A stretch of 64,000 nt of DNA from contig NZ_CP033966.1 in NCBI RefSeq assembly GCF_003854895.1, forward strand, positions 1,798,001 to 1,862,000. Reading direction: 5' to 3'. The notes under the pieces were generated by a model that did not search any database, had not been told where the DNA came from, and worked only from the letters and a program-made list of their open reading frames with translations. Numbering within the stretch: position 1 is the first letter of the stretch; each line of letters begins with the position of its first letter. This stretch comes from Pigmentiphaga sp. H8 (lineage in GTDB: Bacteria > Pseudomonadota > Gammaproteobacteria > Burkholderiales > Burkholderiaceae_B). A program made the translations under genes and the position numbers. Shown here piece by piece: positions 8,474 to 17,864 of this stretch.

Positions 8474-9250
8474 ATGGCCGCTTTCAATACCGAACGCGTC
8501 ACGAGCGTTCATCACTGGAACGAGACGCTTTTCAGCTTCAAGACCACGCGCGATCCCGCGCTGCGTTTCCATAACGGCCATTTCGTCATGATCGGCCTGG
8601 AGGTCGAGGGCAAGCCGTTGATGCGCGCCTACAGCATCGCCAGCGCCAACTACGAGGAACACCTCGAGTTCCTGAGCATCAAGGTGCCCAACGGTCCGCT
8701 CACGTCGCGCCTGCAGCACCTGAAGGAAGGCGATTCCATCCTGGTCAGCCGCAAGCCGGTCGGTACCCTGGTGGTGGACGACCTGCTGCCCGGCAAGAAC
8801 CTGTATCTGTTCGGCACGGGCACGGGCCTGGCCCCCTTCATGAGCATCATCAAGGATCCCGACGTTTACGAGCGCTTCGAGAAAGTGGTGCTGGTGCACG
8901 GCGTGCGCTGGGTCAGCGAACTGGCCTATTCGGACTACATCGGCAGCGAACTGCCGGGCAACGAATATTTCGGCGACATGGTGCGCGACAAGCTGATCTA
9001 CTATCCCACGGTCACGCGCGAGCCGTTCCGCAACCAGGGCCGCATCACCGATCTGCTGACCAGCGGCAAGCTGGCGGCGGACATCGGCCTGCCTCCCATC
9101 AATCCCGAGCATGACCGCGCCATGCTGTGCGGCAGCCCGCACATGCTGGCCGACGTCACCGCCATCCTGGACGGCCTGGGCTTCAAGGCGTCCGAGCACA
9201 CCGGCCATGCCGGGGACTACGTGGTCGAGCGCGCCTTCGTCGAGAAGTAA
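8474..9250 (+). CDS. fpr: Ferredoxin/flavodoxin-NADP+ reductase
   Basis: The 258-residue product matches the bacterial Fpr subfamily. The FAD-binding motif RAYSIAS is at about 59-65, the NADP-binding segment FGTGTGLAPFMSII follows, and the C-terminus (DYVVERAFVEK) ends as in class IA/II reductases. It moves electrons between NADPH and ferredoxin or flavodoxin, often supporting oxidative-stress repair. The ATG at 8474 gives family-typical length; an in-frame TTG at 8432 is possible but less likely. The ~230-bp upstream gap is locally AT-rich and probably carries its promoter. Confidence 0.93.
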   Translation: MAAFNTERVTSVHHWNETLFSFKTTRDPALRFHNGHFVMIGLEVEGKPLMRAYSIASANYEEHLEFLSIKVPNGPLTSRLQHLKEGDSILVSRKPVGTLVVDDLLPGKNLYLFGTGTGLAPFMSIIKDPDVYERFEKVVLVHGVRWVSELAYSDYIGSELPGNEYFGDMVRDKLIYYPTVTREPFRNQGRITDLLTSGKLAADIGLPPINPEHDRAMLCGSPHMLADVTAILDGLGFKASEHTGHAGDYVVERAFVEK

Positions 9251-9256
9251 TCCGGA

Positions 9257-9745
9257 TCAGTGCACGAGCCGGCCGGACTCGGCCAGCTCCCGGATGCGCT
9301 GGACCGTGTCCATGTCGGCGGCGATATAGGCCTGCTTGCGCAGGGCCACCACGGTTTCGTCCAGCTCGCTGTGGCCTTCCTGCAGGTCCAGCTCGTAGAT
9401 GAAGCGCAGGAACAGCACGTCGGGTTCGGGTTCCTCGATGCGGACCGTGGCTTCGCTGCGCGGCCACAGTTCGGTGGCGGTGGCCAGCACCCTGACCTGC
9501 CGCATGGGCGTCAGCGTGACCTCGTCGTGGACCTGGAACGGTCCGAAGTCGAGCACGCGCTTGAGCACGGTGTGCTCCTGCCCGACCGCTTCCGCCTCGA
9601 TGGTGCAGCTTTCCAGCCCCATGACGAATTCCGTGGGCTCGTGGGCCCGGATGAACAGCCCGCGCCAGATCTGCTCGCGGGTGAGCGGCGTCAGCAGGGG
9701 GACGAGCGGGTCGTTGATCTGGATGAGGTGTTCGAAGCGAAGCAT
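9257..9745 (-). CDS. DUF1857/AtaL-like SRPBCC-fold protein
   Basis: The 162-residue protein looks like the AtaL/DUF1857 branch of the START/SRPBCC (Bet v1-like) superfamily. It opens MLRFEHLIQINDPLVPLLTPLTREQIWRGL, followed by alternating beta strands and a long C-terminal helix. These proteins form a hydrophobic cavity for a small ligand, and a few act as polyketide cyclases or lipid carriers. No function can be assigned here. It is convergent with fpr (6 bp apart) and shares strand with the transporter gene at 9805. Confidence 0.72.
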   Translation of the reverse strand: MLRFEHLIQINDPLVPLLTPLTREQIWRGLFIRAHEPTEFVMGLESCTIEAEAVGQEHTVLKRVLDFGPFQVHDEVTLTPMRQVRVLATATELWPRSEATVRIEEPEPDVLFLRFIYELDLQEGHSELDETVVALRKQAYIAADMDTVQRIRELAESGRLVH

Positions 9746-9804
9746 GGAGAGCGCGGTTCCCGGAGTGTTCTCCTAAGGATACCGCGCTCCGGCGCGCCCG
9801 GGCG

Positions 9805-11775
9805 CTAGTCGATCAGCATGGGCAGCACCATCAGTTGCTGGCCGTTGACGTGCATGCGCCGTTGCAGCGAGTTGATCGCCTGGTTGTGCAGCAGGCGGGT
9901 GACGAAATTCTCGCGCTTGAACACCAGCTTGCTGGCGAAGACGATGGTGTTGGGATATTCCTGCAGGACTTCGGTGATTTCCTTTTCCAGGGTCCGCACG
10001 GCGTCGGTGCCGAAGCGGAGGCGGCTGGTCGCGGCCATGCCGTAGCTGTTGCAGAAACGCTCGAAGAATTTCAGCGAGGTCGTCGCCTGGAGCTTCATCG
10101 CCTCCATCGCTTCCGGGCCGCCGTAGACCTGCGCGTCCACGGTCCGTGCGTTGATGAAGATGAAGTTCTTGAAGTGATCGGGGAACATGCGCTGCACCCA
10201 CAGCAGCGCGTGCAGGCCGCCGCCGCGGCTGGAGCCGACCAGGAAGGCGGCCGTGGGGGCGTAGGGGTCGAGCGCGGGCGGCGAGCAGTCCGAGCCGAAG
10301 GCCTGGTCGGCGAAGATGTCGTCGATCGCGGCGATGCGGCGCCGCGTTTCCCGGTAGTGCGACCGTATCCCCAGGCAGATGAGGATCAGCACGCTGGTGA
10401 TGAGCAGCGTGGCCCAGCCGCCTTCGAAGAATTTCTCGACGATGGTGACGACCAGGATGGAGCTGGTGATGGTGACGGCCACCAGCGACAGGGCCAGGCG
10501 CTGCCGCCAGTGCTTCTTGTGCAGGGGCTTGTGGCGGTTGCGTATCCAGAAGAGCGACAGGCCCGCCAGCGACAGCGTGAAGGTCAGGAACACGTTGATC
10601 GAATACAGCACCACCAGGACGGATACCTTGCCGCCCGTCAGCAGCAGGATGGCGAAGGCGGAGATGCCCATCAGCAGGATGCCGTTCTCGGTAACGAGCC
10701 GGTTCGACAGGTAGCGGAAGCGGTGCGGCATCCAGGAGTCGGAAGCCATGTTGGACAGCACCGAGGGGCCGCCCAGGAAGCCGGTGTTGGCGGCTACGAA
10801 CAACAGGCCCGCCTCGAAGGCCAGCACCACGGTCAGCGCCACGACCAGGTTGCCGCCGCCGAAGCCCATTTCACCGAGCACGTTGCCGAACACCACGGCG
10901 TTCAGCGTCTGGCCCTCCACCGGCGCCGCGTTCCACAGCAGGTACAGCAGGATGATGCCGCCGGCGGTGAAGGCCAGGCTGGTGGCCATCAGCAGCATGG
11001 TCGCCTTGCCGGTATGGACCACCGGCTCGGCCAGGCGATCGACGTTGTTGGAGACCGCCTCGATCCCGGTATAGGTGCCGCCGCCCAGCGAATAGGCCTT
11101 CAGGAACACCGCCAGCACGAAGAACCAGCCGGCCTCCTGTGAGAACTCGCGCACTTCCCGGATGGTGTCCGGAATCAGCAGCGGCAGGCCCTCGGCGTGG
11201 GCGAAGATGCCCCAGGCGATCAGGATGGCATGCGTGACCACGAAGCCGGCGAAGATGGGCAAGAGGACCTTGATGCTTTCCTTGGCGCCGCGCAGGTTCA
11301 GCCATATCAGCAGGAGCACCATCACACAGGCGGTCCACAGCTTGAACGTCTGCCAGCTTGCCGGCAGCAGCGAGAACAGCGCGTCGGTGCCGCTGGCCAC
11401 GGAGATGGCGATGGTCAACACGTAGTCCACGATCAGCGCCGACCCGGACACCAGCCCGGCCGTGGGACCCAGGAGCGCGGTCGAGACCCGGTAGCCGCCG
11501 CCGCCGGTGGGGAACAGCTCGATGACCTGGTTGTAGGCAAGCGCGACGACGAACACCGTGATGGCGGTGGCGATGGCCAGGAAGAGGGCGAGGTGGGTAT
11601 GGGAGCCCAGCGCGCGGAAAGCTTCCTCGGGGCCGTAGGACGAGGAAGACAGGCCGTCCGCGCCCAGTCCCACCCAGGCCAGGAAGGCCGCCAGCGCGAG
11701 GGAATGCCGGGTGTCCGGGGACAGCGGGTCCCGGGCCTTGCCCAGCAGACGCTCGCGCCATGAGGTTGCTTTCAT
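9805..11775 (-). CDS. APC-superfamily transporter, KimA/YdaO-like
   Basis: The 656-residue membrane protein has about 12 hydrophobic segments in the first ~500 residues, then a soluble C-terminal domain of about 150 residues. The N-terminus (GLGADGLSSSSYGPEEAF, ELFPTGGGGYRVS, SALIVDYVLTIAISVASGTDA) resembles the KUP/KimA potassium-transporter branch rather than amino-acid permeases. A role in K+ or another cation-coupled uptake is therefore plausible but inferred. ATG 11775 is preceded by AGGA; longer upstream frames lack transmembrane-type sequence. In KimA the C-terminal domain binds c-di-AMP; whether this one senses any nucleotide is unknown. Confidence 0.82.
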   Translation of the reverse strand: MKATSWRERLLGKARDPLSPDTRHSLALAAFLAWVGLGADGLSSSSYGPEEAFRALGSHTHLALFLAIATAITVFVVALAYNQVIELFPTGGGGYRVSTALLGPTAGLVSGSALIVDYVLTIAISVASGTDALFSLLPASWQTFKLWTACVMVLLLIWLNLRGAKESIKVLLPIFAGFVVTHAILIAWGIFAHAEGLPLLIPDTIREVREFSQEAGWFFVLAVFLKAYSLGGGTYTGIEAVSNNVDRLAEPVVHTGKATMLLMATSLAFTAGGIILLYLLWNAAPVEGQTLNAVVFGNVLGEMGFGGGNLVVALTVVLAFEAGLLFVAANTGFLGGPSVLSNMASDSWMPHRFRYLSNRLVTENGILLMGISAFAILLLTGGKVSVLVVLYSINVFLTFTLSLAGLSLFWIRNRHKPLHKKHWRQRLALSLVAVTITSSILVVTIVEKFFEGGWATLLITSVLILICLGIRSHYRETRRRIAAIDDIFADQAFGSDCSPPALDPYAPTAAFLVGSSRGGGLHALLWVQRMFPDHFKNFIFINARTVDAQVYGGPEAMEAMKLQATTSLKFFERFCNSYGMAATSRLRFGTDAVRTLEKEITEVLQEYPNTIVFASKLVFKRENFVTRLLHNQAINSLQRRMHVNGQQLMVLPMLID

Positions 11776-11945
11776 ACGAAGGGATTCCTGCTGCCTGGTG
11801 TCGGGTGGCTTCTTGATCGCGCGGCGCGCAGCGTACGCTTTTGGAGGAAATCGCGCTTTGAAGGCCATTCTAGCAACAGGGAAATTGTTACCCTGGGGCG
11901 GGGCAGGCACTATGACAAACGAATTTCTGATAGCTTTATGCATAG

Positions 11946-11959
11946 GCGCCCATGGGCGC
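11946..11959. repeat. Perfect 14-bp palindrome in the ridA leader
   Basis: GCGCCCATGGGCGC is a perfect palindrome 25 bp upstream of the ridA start, between divergent genes. It could be a regulator site, but GC-rich palindromes arise readily in this genome, so functional weight is low. Confidence 0.3.
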
Positions 11960-11984
11960 GGATTCCCCATTCCTCGAGGCAAGC

Positions 11985-12374
11985 ATGAGCAAGCAGATCA
12001 TCCACACCGATGCCGCGCCGGCGGCCGTCGGCCCGTATTCCCAGGCCGTGGCCGTACCCGCCTCCGGCAAGACCGTCTATCTGTCGGGCCAGATCGGGCT
12101 GATTCCCGCCACCGGCCAACTGGAGACGGGCAGTTTCGAGGCCCAGGTGCGCCAGGCCTTCGCCAACATGGAAGCGGTGGTGCGCCAGGCGGGCGGCACG
12201 CTGGATCAGGTCGTCAAGCTGACGCTGTTCCTGACCGATCTGTCCAAGTTCGGCACGGCCAACGACATCATGGCGCAATTGATCCCCCAGCCTTTCCCCG
12301 CCCGCTCCACGGTGGGCGTGGCTGCCTTGCCCAAGGGCGCCGAGTTCGAGGTCGAGGCGATCCTGGTCATCTGA
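11985..12374 (+). CDS. ridA: RidA-family reactive imine/enamine deaminase
   Basis: The 129-residue protein matches the YjgF/YER057c/UK114 family. AVGPYSQAV is near the N-terminus, LSGQIGLIPATGQL follows, and the catalytic arginine is in FPARSTVGVAALPKGAEFEVEAI. RidA hydrolyses 2-aminoacrylate and related imines formed by PLP enzymes, protecting other PLP enzymes. The start is set by GAGG five bases upstream of ATG 11985. It lies 13 bp before recG and may be co-transcribed with it. Confidence 0.92.
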   Translation: MSKQIIHTDAAPAAVGPYSQAVAVPASGKTVYLSGQIGLIPATGQLETGSFEAQVRQAFANMEAVVRQAGGTLDQVVKLTLFLTDLSKFGTANDIMAQLIPQPFPARSTVGVAALPKGAEFEVEAILVI

Positions 12375-12387
12375 TCCGGGTCCAGCC

Positions 12388-14451
12388 ATGAGCGCGCGCA
12401 CCGCCGCCCAGGACGAGGCCGAGCTGACGCCGCAGCAGCGCAAGATGCGCAAGCTCGGGCTGCGCGTCGCGGACGACTTCGTCCTGCACCTGCCCATCCG
12501 CTACGAGGACGAGACGCAGCTGACGCCGATCAAGCGGCTGCTGCCGGGCATGTGGGCGCAGGTCGAGGGCGTGGTCACGCGCTGCGAAGTCGCCTACCGG
12601 CCGCGGCGCCAGCTGGTGGCCGCGATCGAGGACGACACCGGCGAACTCGCGCTGCGCTACCTGAATTTCTACCCCAGCCAGCAGAAGCAACTGGCGGTGG
12701 GGCGCCGCATCCGCGCGCGGGGCGAGGCGCGCGGCGGTTTCTTCGGCATGGAGATGGTGCATCCGCGTACCACGGTCGCCGACGGCGACACGCCCTTGCC
12801 CGACCGCCTGACGCCGGTCTATCCCACCACCGAGGGGCTGCCCCAGGCCACGTTGCGCAAGGCCATCGCCGCGGCGCTGGCGCAGGCGGACCTGCGCGAC
12901 ACGCTGCCGGAGGCGCTGCTGCAGCGCTATGGCCTGATGCCTTTCGGCCAGGCCGTGCGGCTGCTGCACGCGCCGCCGCCCGACGTGGCCACGCAGCCCC
13001 TGGTCGATCGCGCGCATCCGGCCTGGCTGCGCATCAAGTTCGACGAACTGCTGGCCCAGCAGTTGTCGCTGGCGCGGGCGCGCGCCGCCCGGCTGGACAA
13101 GCGGGCCCCGCCGCTGGCGCGCTCGACCGCGGCGGACGGACTGGTGGCGCGGCTGCTGCGCGCGCTGCCGTTCGAACTGACCGGCGCCCAGCAGCGGGTG
13201 CGGGACGAGATCGCCGCCGACCTGACCCGGCCGCACCCCATGCAGCGGCTGCTGCAGGGCGACGTGGGCAGCGGCAAGACGGTGGTGGCGGCGCTGGCCG
13301 CCGCGCAGGCCATCGACAACGGCTATCAGGCGGCGCTGATGGCGCCCACCGAGATCCTGGCCGAACAGCATTTCCGCAAGCTGGTGGGCTGGCTCGAGCC
13401 GTTGGGCGTGAAGGTGGCCTGGCTGACCGGCAGCCTGACGCCCAAGGGCCGGCGCGAGGCGGCCGCGCTGATAGAAAGCGGCGAGGCGCCGCTGGCGGTG
13501 GGCACGCAGGCCCTGATCCAGCAGCACGTGCAGTTCGCGCGGCTGGGCCTGTCCATCGTCGACGAGCAGCACCGCTTCGGCGTGGGCCAGCGGCTGGCCC
13601 TGCGCAACAAGGGCGGCGAGGACGAGGTATTCCCCCACCAGTTGATGATGTCGGCCACGCCCATCCCCCGCACGCTGGCGATGACCTTCTTCGCCGACCT
13701 GGACGTCTCGGTCATCGACGAACTGCCGCCGGGCCGCGTGCCGGTCATCACCAAGCTGCTGTCGGATACGCGCCGCGACGAGGTGGTGGCGCGCATCCAC
13801 GAGGCCGCCCGCACGGGCCGCCAGGTGTACTGGGTGTGTCCGCTGGTCGAGGAAAGCGAGACGCTGGAGTTGCAGACCGCCGTCGATACCTTCGAGACGC
13901 TGCGGCAGGCGCTGCCGGAACTGCGCGTGGGACTGGTGCACGGCCGGCTGCCGACCTCCGAGAAGGCGGCGGTCATGCAGGCCTTCAAGGACGGCGATCT
14001 CGACCTGCTGGTGGCCACCACCGTGATCGAGGTCGGCGTCGACGTGCCCAATGCCTCGCTCATGGTGATCGAGCACGCCGAACGCTTCGGCCTGGCGCAG
14101 TTGCACCAGTTGCGCGGCCGGGTAGGGCGGGGCGCGGCCGAATCGGTGTGCGTGCTGCTGTACCAGGCGCCGCTGTCGCAGGTCGCCAAGGCGCGGCTGC
14201 GCACCATGCACGAAACCACCGACGGCTTCGAGATCGCGCGGCGCGACCTCGAGCTGCGCGGGCCGGGCGAGTTCCTGGGCGTGCGGCAATCGGGCCTGGC
14301 GCTGATGCGGTTCGCCGACCTGGACGCCGACCTGGAGATCGCCGAGCAGGCGCACGATGCCGCCGCCGAATTGCAGGCGCACGCGCAGGACGTGGTGTCC
14401 GCCCACCTGGCGCGATGGATGCGCGGGCGGGAAGATTTCCTCAAGGCTTGA
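12388..14451 (+). CDS. recG: ATP-dependent DNA helicase RecG
   Basis: The 687-residue protein has RecG order: N-terminal wedge/OB domain (about 45-160), then two superfamily-2 helicase lobes. Walker A is GDVGSGKT, motif II the RecG-specific DEQHRFG, then MSATPIPRTLA (motif III) and the C-terminal QLHQLRGRVGRG motif VI. RecG reverses stalled forks and processes Holliday junctions. Its length is normal for the family. It is followed after 13 bp by oxyR, suggesting a recG-oxyR transcript. Confidence 0.97.
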   Translation: MSARTAAQDEAELTPQQRKMRKLGLRVADDFVLHLPIRYEDETQLTPIKRLLPGMWAQVEGVVTRCEVAYRPRRQLVAAIEDDTGELALRYLNFYPSQQKQLAVGRRIRARGEARGGFFGMEMVHPRTTVADGDTPLPDRLTPVYPTTEGLPQATLRKAIAAALAQADLRDTLPEALLQRYGLMPFGQAVRLLHAPPPDVATQPLVDRAHPAWLRIKFDELLAQQLSLARARAARLDKRAPPLARSTAADGLVARLLRALPFELTGAQQRVRDEIAADLTRPHPMQRLLQGDVGSGKTVVAALAAAQAIDNGYQAALMAPTEILAEQHFRKLVGWLEPLGVKVAWLTGSLTPKGRREAAALIESGEAPLAVGTQALIQQHVQFARLGLSIVDEQHRFGVGQRLALRNKGGEDEVFPHQLMMSATPIPRTLAMTFFADLDVSVIDELPPGRVPVITKLLSDTRRDEVVARIHEAARTGRQVYWVCPLVEESETLELQTAVDTFETLRQALPELRVGLVHGRLPTSEKAAVMQAFKDGDLDLLVATTVIEVGVDVPNASLMVIEHAERFGLAQLHQLRGRVGRGAAESVCVLLYQAPLSQVAKARLRTMHETTDGFEIARRDLELRGPGEFLGVRQSGLALMRFADLDADLEIAEQAHDAAAELQAHAQDVVSAHLARWMRGREDFLKA

Positions 14452-14464
14452 AAAGAGGCGAGAG

Positions 14465-15409
14465 ATGACCCTGACAGAACTGAAGTACATCGTGGCGGTG
14501 GCGCGGGAGCGGCACTTCGGCCGTGCCGCCGAAGCCTGTTTCGTCAGCCAGCCCACGCTTTCGGTGGCCATCCGCAAGCTGGAGGACGAGCTGGGCGTGA
14601 CGCTGTTCGAGCGGGGCGGCACCGAGGTGGGCGTGACCCCCATCGGCGAGCGCATCGTGGCCCAGGCCCAGAAGGTGCTGGAGGAAAGCGCCAACCTGAA
14701 GGAGATCGCCAAGCAGGGGCATGATCCCTTGTCCGGCGCGCTGCGGGTGGGCGTGATCTACACCATCGGCCCCTATCTGCTGCCGCAACTGGTGCCGCGC
14801 CTGATCGAGAGCGCGCCGCAGATGCCGCTGCTGCTGCAGGAATATTTCACCACGCGGCTGCTGGAGCTGCTGCGCCAGGGCGAGATCGATTGCGCCATCA
14901 TGGCCCTGCCGCTGCCCGACGCCGGGCTGACCATCCAGCCGCTGTACGACGAGCCCTTCGTGGTGGCGGTGCCCAAGGGGCATCCGCTGGCCAGCCGCAG
15001 CCACGTCAAGGCCGAGGAACTCAAGAGCGAAACCATGCTGCTGCTGGGCACGGGCCATTGCTTCCGCGACCAGGTGCTGGAGGTCTGTCCCGAGCTGTCG
15101 CGCTTTTCGGCGACCACCGAAGGCATCCAGCGGACCTTCGAGGGATCGTCGCTGGAGACCATCCGGCACATGGTGGCCTCGGGCATAGGCATCACGGTGC
15201 TGCCGATGTCGTCGATCCCGGCCCAGCCCGACGACCGCGACCTGCTGCGCTACATTCCCTTCGAGGCACCGGTGCCCGACCGGCGCGTGGTGCTGGCATG
15301 GCGCAAGAGCTTCCCGCGCACGGCCGCCATCGACACCCTGATCGCCGCGATCCACGACTGTCGGCTGAATGGCGTGACCATGCTGGAGGCCAGCGCGCAG
15401 ACGGCCTGA
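14465..15409 (+). CDS. oxyR: Hydrogen-peroxide sensor OxyR
   Basis: A 314-residue LysR-type regulator begins MTLTELKYIVAVARERHFGRAA with a helix-turn-helix at about 18-40. The redox pair is present as GHCFRDQVLEVC, numbering C199 and C208 exactly as in E. coli OxyR. Peroxide should form the disulfide that switches DNA binding. Start ATG 14465 follows GAGGCGAGAG. Neighbouring dps and, elsewhere in the window, ahpC-ahpF are classic OxyR targets. Confidence 0.96.
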   Translation: MTLTELKYIVAVARERHFGRAAEACFVSQPTLSVAIRKLEDELGVTLFERGGTEVGVTPIGERIVAQAQKVLEESANLKEIAKQGHDPLSGALRVGVIYTIGPYLLPQLVPRLIESAPQMPLLLQEYFTTRLLELLRQGEIDCAIMALPLPDAGLTIQPLYDEPFVVAVPKGHPLASRSHVKAEELKSETMLLLGTGHCFRDQVLEVCPELSRFSATTEGIQRTFEGSSLETIRHMVASGIGITVLPMSSIPAQPDDRDLLRYIPFEAPVPDRRVVLAWRKSFPRTAAIDTLIAAIHDCRLNGVTMLEASAQTA

Positions 15410-15490
15410 GGCCACGGCGCTTGTCATGCCGCGATTCATCCCAATCTAGTATCCTGTGACGTCGGTTTCGACTTTGACAAGGAGTCAGCT

Positions 15491-16027
15491 ATGGTGAAGA
15501 AAGCAACTGCCAAGAAACCCGCAAGCAATGGTGGCGCGGCCCGTTCGGCCGCCGGTGCGCTGCGCATCGACATCGGCATCTCGGACAAGGACCGCGCCGC
15601 GGTGGCCGGGGGCTTGTCCAAGCTGCTGGCCGATACCTACACGCTCTACCTGATGACGCACAACTTCCACTGGAACGTGACGGGGCCGATGTTCAACACC
15701 CTGCATGCCATGTTCATGACCCAGTACACCGACCTGTGGAACTCCATCGACGACGTGGCCGAGCGCATCCGCGCGCTGGGACACGTCGCGCCGGGCACCT
15801 ACCGCGAGTTCGCCAAGCTCACCACGATCAGCGAACCGGCCGACGTGCCCGAGGCGCTGGAAATGGTGCGCCAGCTGGTGGTGGGGCACGAGGCGGTGGC
15901 CAAGACCGCCCGCAACATCCTCAAGGTGGCCGACGCCGCCAGCGACGAGCCGACCGCCGACCTGCTGACCCAGCGCCTGGAATTCCACGAGAAGACCGCC
16001 TGGATGCTGCGCAGCCTGCTGCAATAA
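15491..16027 (+). CDS. dps: Dps-family ferritin-like DNA-protection protein
   Basis: The 178-residue four-helix protein has the Dps ferroxidase motif: NFHWNVTGPMF at about 56-66 and DLWNSIDDVAERIRALG at about 78-94. A lysine-rich N-terminal tail (MVKKATAKKPAS) of the kind that binds DNA precedes it. It stores iron using H2O2 and shields DNA. The gene follows oxyR on the same strand after an 81-bp gap that holds a possible -10 (TAGTAT at 15447) and a GATT-N6-AATC inverted repeat. AAGGAG precedes the start. Confidence 0.94.
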   Translation: MVKKATAKKPASNGGAARSAAGALRIDIGISDKDRAAVAGGLSKLLADTYTLYLMTHNFHWNVTGPMFNTLHAMFMTQYTDLWNSIDDVAERIRALGHVAPGTYREFAKLTTISEPADVPEALEMVRQLVVGHEAVAKTARNILKVADAASDEPTADLLTQRLEFHEKTAWMLRSLLQ

Positions 16028-16066
16028 CCCCGAGGCCCGGGCGCCGTTCCCGGCGCCGTGTCATGG

Positions 16067-16107
16067 AAATCCCTGCCTCGCGGGCGACGCGATGCAGGGA
16101 TTTTTTT
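16067..16107 (+). terminator. Rho-independent terminator of dps
   Basis: AAATCCCTGC pairs with GCAGGGATTT around a 17-nt GC-rich loop, followed by a run of seven T. It lies 40 bp after the dps stop. Confidence 0.85.
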
Positions 16108-16137
16108 CTAGGTTCTTTCCCTGCCTGGATGCGGAAA

Positions 16138-16175
16138 ATTATTTGAGGTTTAAAAATTTTAAGTTAAATTAATCT
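16138..16175. promoter_or_regulatory. AT island upstream of the acyl-CoA ligase gene
   Basis: About 38 bp are nearly all A/T in a GC-rich setting, including the odd palindrome TTAAAAATTTTAA at 16150-16162. It ends about 50 bp before the ligase start. It probably holds the promoter and may bind a nucleoid protein or a repressor; no specific regulator can be named. Confidence 0.4.
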
Positions 16176-16226
16176 TCGACCCGTCACTGCCGGCCGCGAG
16201 GCCGCGCATACCGCTGGAGACCACTC

Positions 16227-17864
16227 ATGGAACGCTCGGGGCATCTCGATACCTTTGCGCGCGATCATCTTCCGCCGCCCGAGGCCTGGCCGGCATTCCT
16301 GCTCGATCATCCCGCCGTCCGCTATCCCGCCCGCTTGAACTGCGCGGCCGAGCTGGTCGACGGCGCGGTGGCGGCGGGGCACGGCCAGCGTCCGGCCATC
16401 TGGACGGTGACCGACGGCAAGCCGTCTGCCATCACCTATCTCGAACTGCAGCAGCGGGTGGACCGCCTGGCGCGCGTCCTGGTCGAGGACATGGGCCTGG
16501 TGCCCGGCAACCGGGTCCTGCTGCGCGGACCGAACAATCCGGCCATGGCGACCGCCCTCTTGGCCACGATCAAGGCGGGTCTGGTGGCGGTGCCCACCAT
16601 GCCGCTGCTGCGCGCGGTGGAACTCAAGCCCGTCATCGACAAGGCGCAGGTCAGCGCGGCGCTGTGCGACGTGCGCCTGCGCGACGAGATCGACGCCTGC
16701 ATGCGGCCCGGCCCCACCCAATGCCCCACGTTGGCACAGGCTCGCTTTTTCAACGACGACGGCCCTGAGTCGCTGGAGACCCTGGCGCGTGGCAAGGCCG
16801 TACCTTTCCCCGCCTGCGATACGGCCAGCGACGACGTCTGCCTGATCGCCTTCACCAGCGGCACCACGGGCAGCCCCAAGGGCTGCATCCACTTCCACCG
16901 CGATGTGCTGGCGATGTGCGATCTGTTCCCGCGCTCGATATTGCAGGCCACGCCCGACGACATTTTCTGCGGCACGCCGCCGCTGGCGTTCACCTTCGGC
17001 CTGGGCGGCATGCTGTGCTTCCCCCTGCGCGCCGGCGCTTCCACCGTGCTGTCCGAGAAGCTGACCCCGGCCTCGCTGCTGGAAACCATCCAGGCCACCC
17101 GCGCCACCATCGTCTTCACCGCGCCCACCTTCTACCGCCAGATGGCGGCGCTGGCATCGGGCTACGACATCTCCAGCCTGCGCCATTCCGTCTCGGCCGG
17201 CGAGGCCCTGCCCGACGCCACGCGCCAGAGCTGGAAGCAGGCCACCGGCGTGGAAATGACCGACGGCATCGGCAGTACCGAGATGATCCACATCTTCATC
17301 TCCAGCGCCGGCCAGGACGTGCGCCGGGGCGCCATCGGCAAGGTGGTGCCCGGCTACGAGGTCTGCATCGTCGACGAATCCATGCAGCCGCTGCCGCCTC
17401 GCACCGTCGGCCGCCTGGCCGTGCGCGGCCCCACCGGCTGCAAATACCTGGCCGACGATCGCCAGGCCAACGCCGTGCGCCAGGGATGGAACCTGACCGG
17501 CGATTCCTTCATGATGGACGAGGACGGCTACCTGTATTACCAGGCCCGCACGGACGACATGATCATCTCGGCCGGCTACAACATCGCCGGCCCCGAGGTC
17601 GAAAGCGCCTTGCTCCAGCACGAGGCCGTGGCCGAATGCGGCGTGATCGGCGTTGCGGACGACGAGCGAGGCCAGGTCGTCACCGCCTTCGTCGTGCTGC
17701 GTCCCGGCTTCGCGCCTGGAGACGATCTGGCCAAGATTCTCCAGGAGCACGTCAAGCGCACCATCGCTCCCTACAAGTACCCGCGCGTCATCCGCTTCGT
17801 CGATGCCTTGCCCCGTACCGAAACGGGCAAGCTCAAGCGTTTCGCGCTGCGCGGGCTGAACTAG
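16227..17864 (+). CDS. AMP-forming acyl-CoA ligase, benzoate/2-aminobenzoate-CoA ligase-like
   Basis: The 545-residue protein has the adenylate-forming motifs: P-loop AFTSGTTGSPKGCIHF (about 210-225), GIGSTEM (A5), TGDSFMMDEDGYLYYQART (A7/A8) and the C-terminal lysine in PRTETGKLKRFAL. Sequence flavour and length resemble benzoate- and 2-aminobenzoate-CoA ligases, so the substrate is probably an aromatic acid; this is inference. The gene stands alone between the dps terminator and a convergent lipoprotein gene, with an AT-rich island upstream. Confidence 0.88.
   Translation: MERSGHLDTFARDHLPPPEAWPAFLLDHPAVRYPARLNCAAELVDGAVAAGHGQRPAIWTVTDGKPSAITYLELQQRVDRLARVLVEDMGLVPGNRVLLRGPNNPAMATALLATIKAGLVAVPTMPLLRAVELKPVIDKAQVSAALCDVRLRDEIDACMRPGPTQCPTLAQARFFNDDGPESLETLARGKAVPFPACDTASDDVCLIAFTSGTTGSPKGCIHFHRDVLAMCDLFPRSILQATPDDIFCGTPPLAFTFGLGGMLCFPLRAGASTVLSEKLTPASLLETIQATRATIVFTAPTFYRQMAALASGYDISSLRHSVSAGEALPDATRQSWKQATGVEMTDGIGSTEMIHIFISSAGQDVRRGAIGKVVPGYEVCIVDESMQPLPPRTVGRLAVRGPTGCKYLADDRQANAVRQGWNLTGDSFMMDEDGYLYYQARTDDMIISAGYNIAGPEVESALLQHEAVAECGVIGVADDERGQVVTAFVVLRPGFAPGDDLAKILQEHVKRTIAPYKYPRVIRFVDALPRTETGKLKRFALRGLN

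Noticed and set aside
12367..14712. A long minus-strand frame opposite recG and the oxyR start
   Set aside because: Composition is typical of antisense GC-rich frames and both opposing genes are certain.
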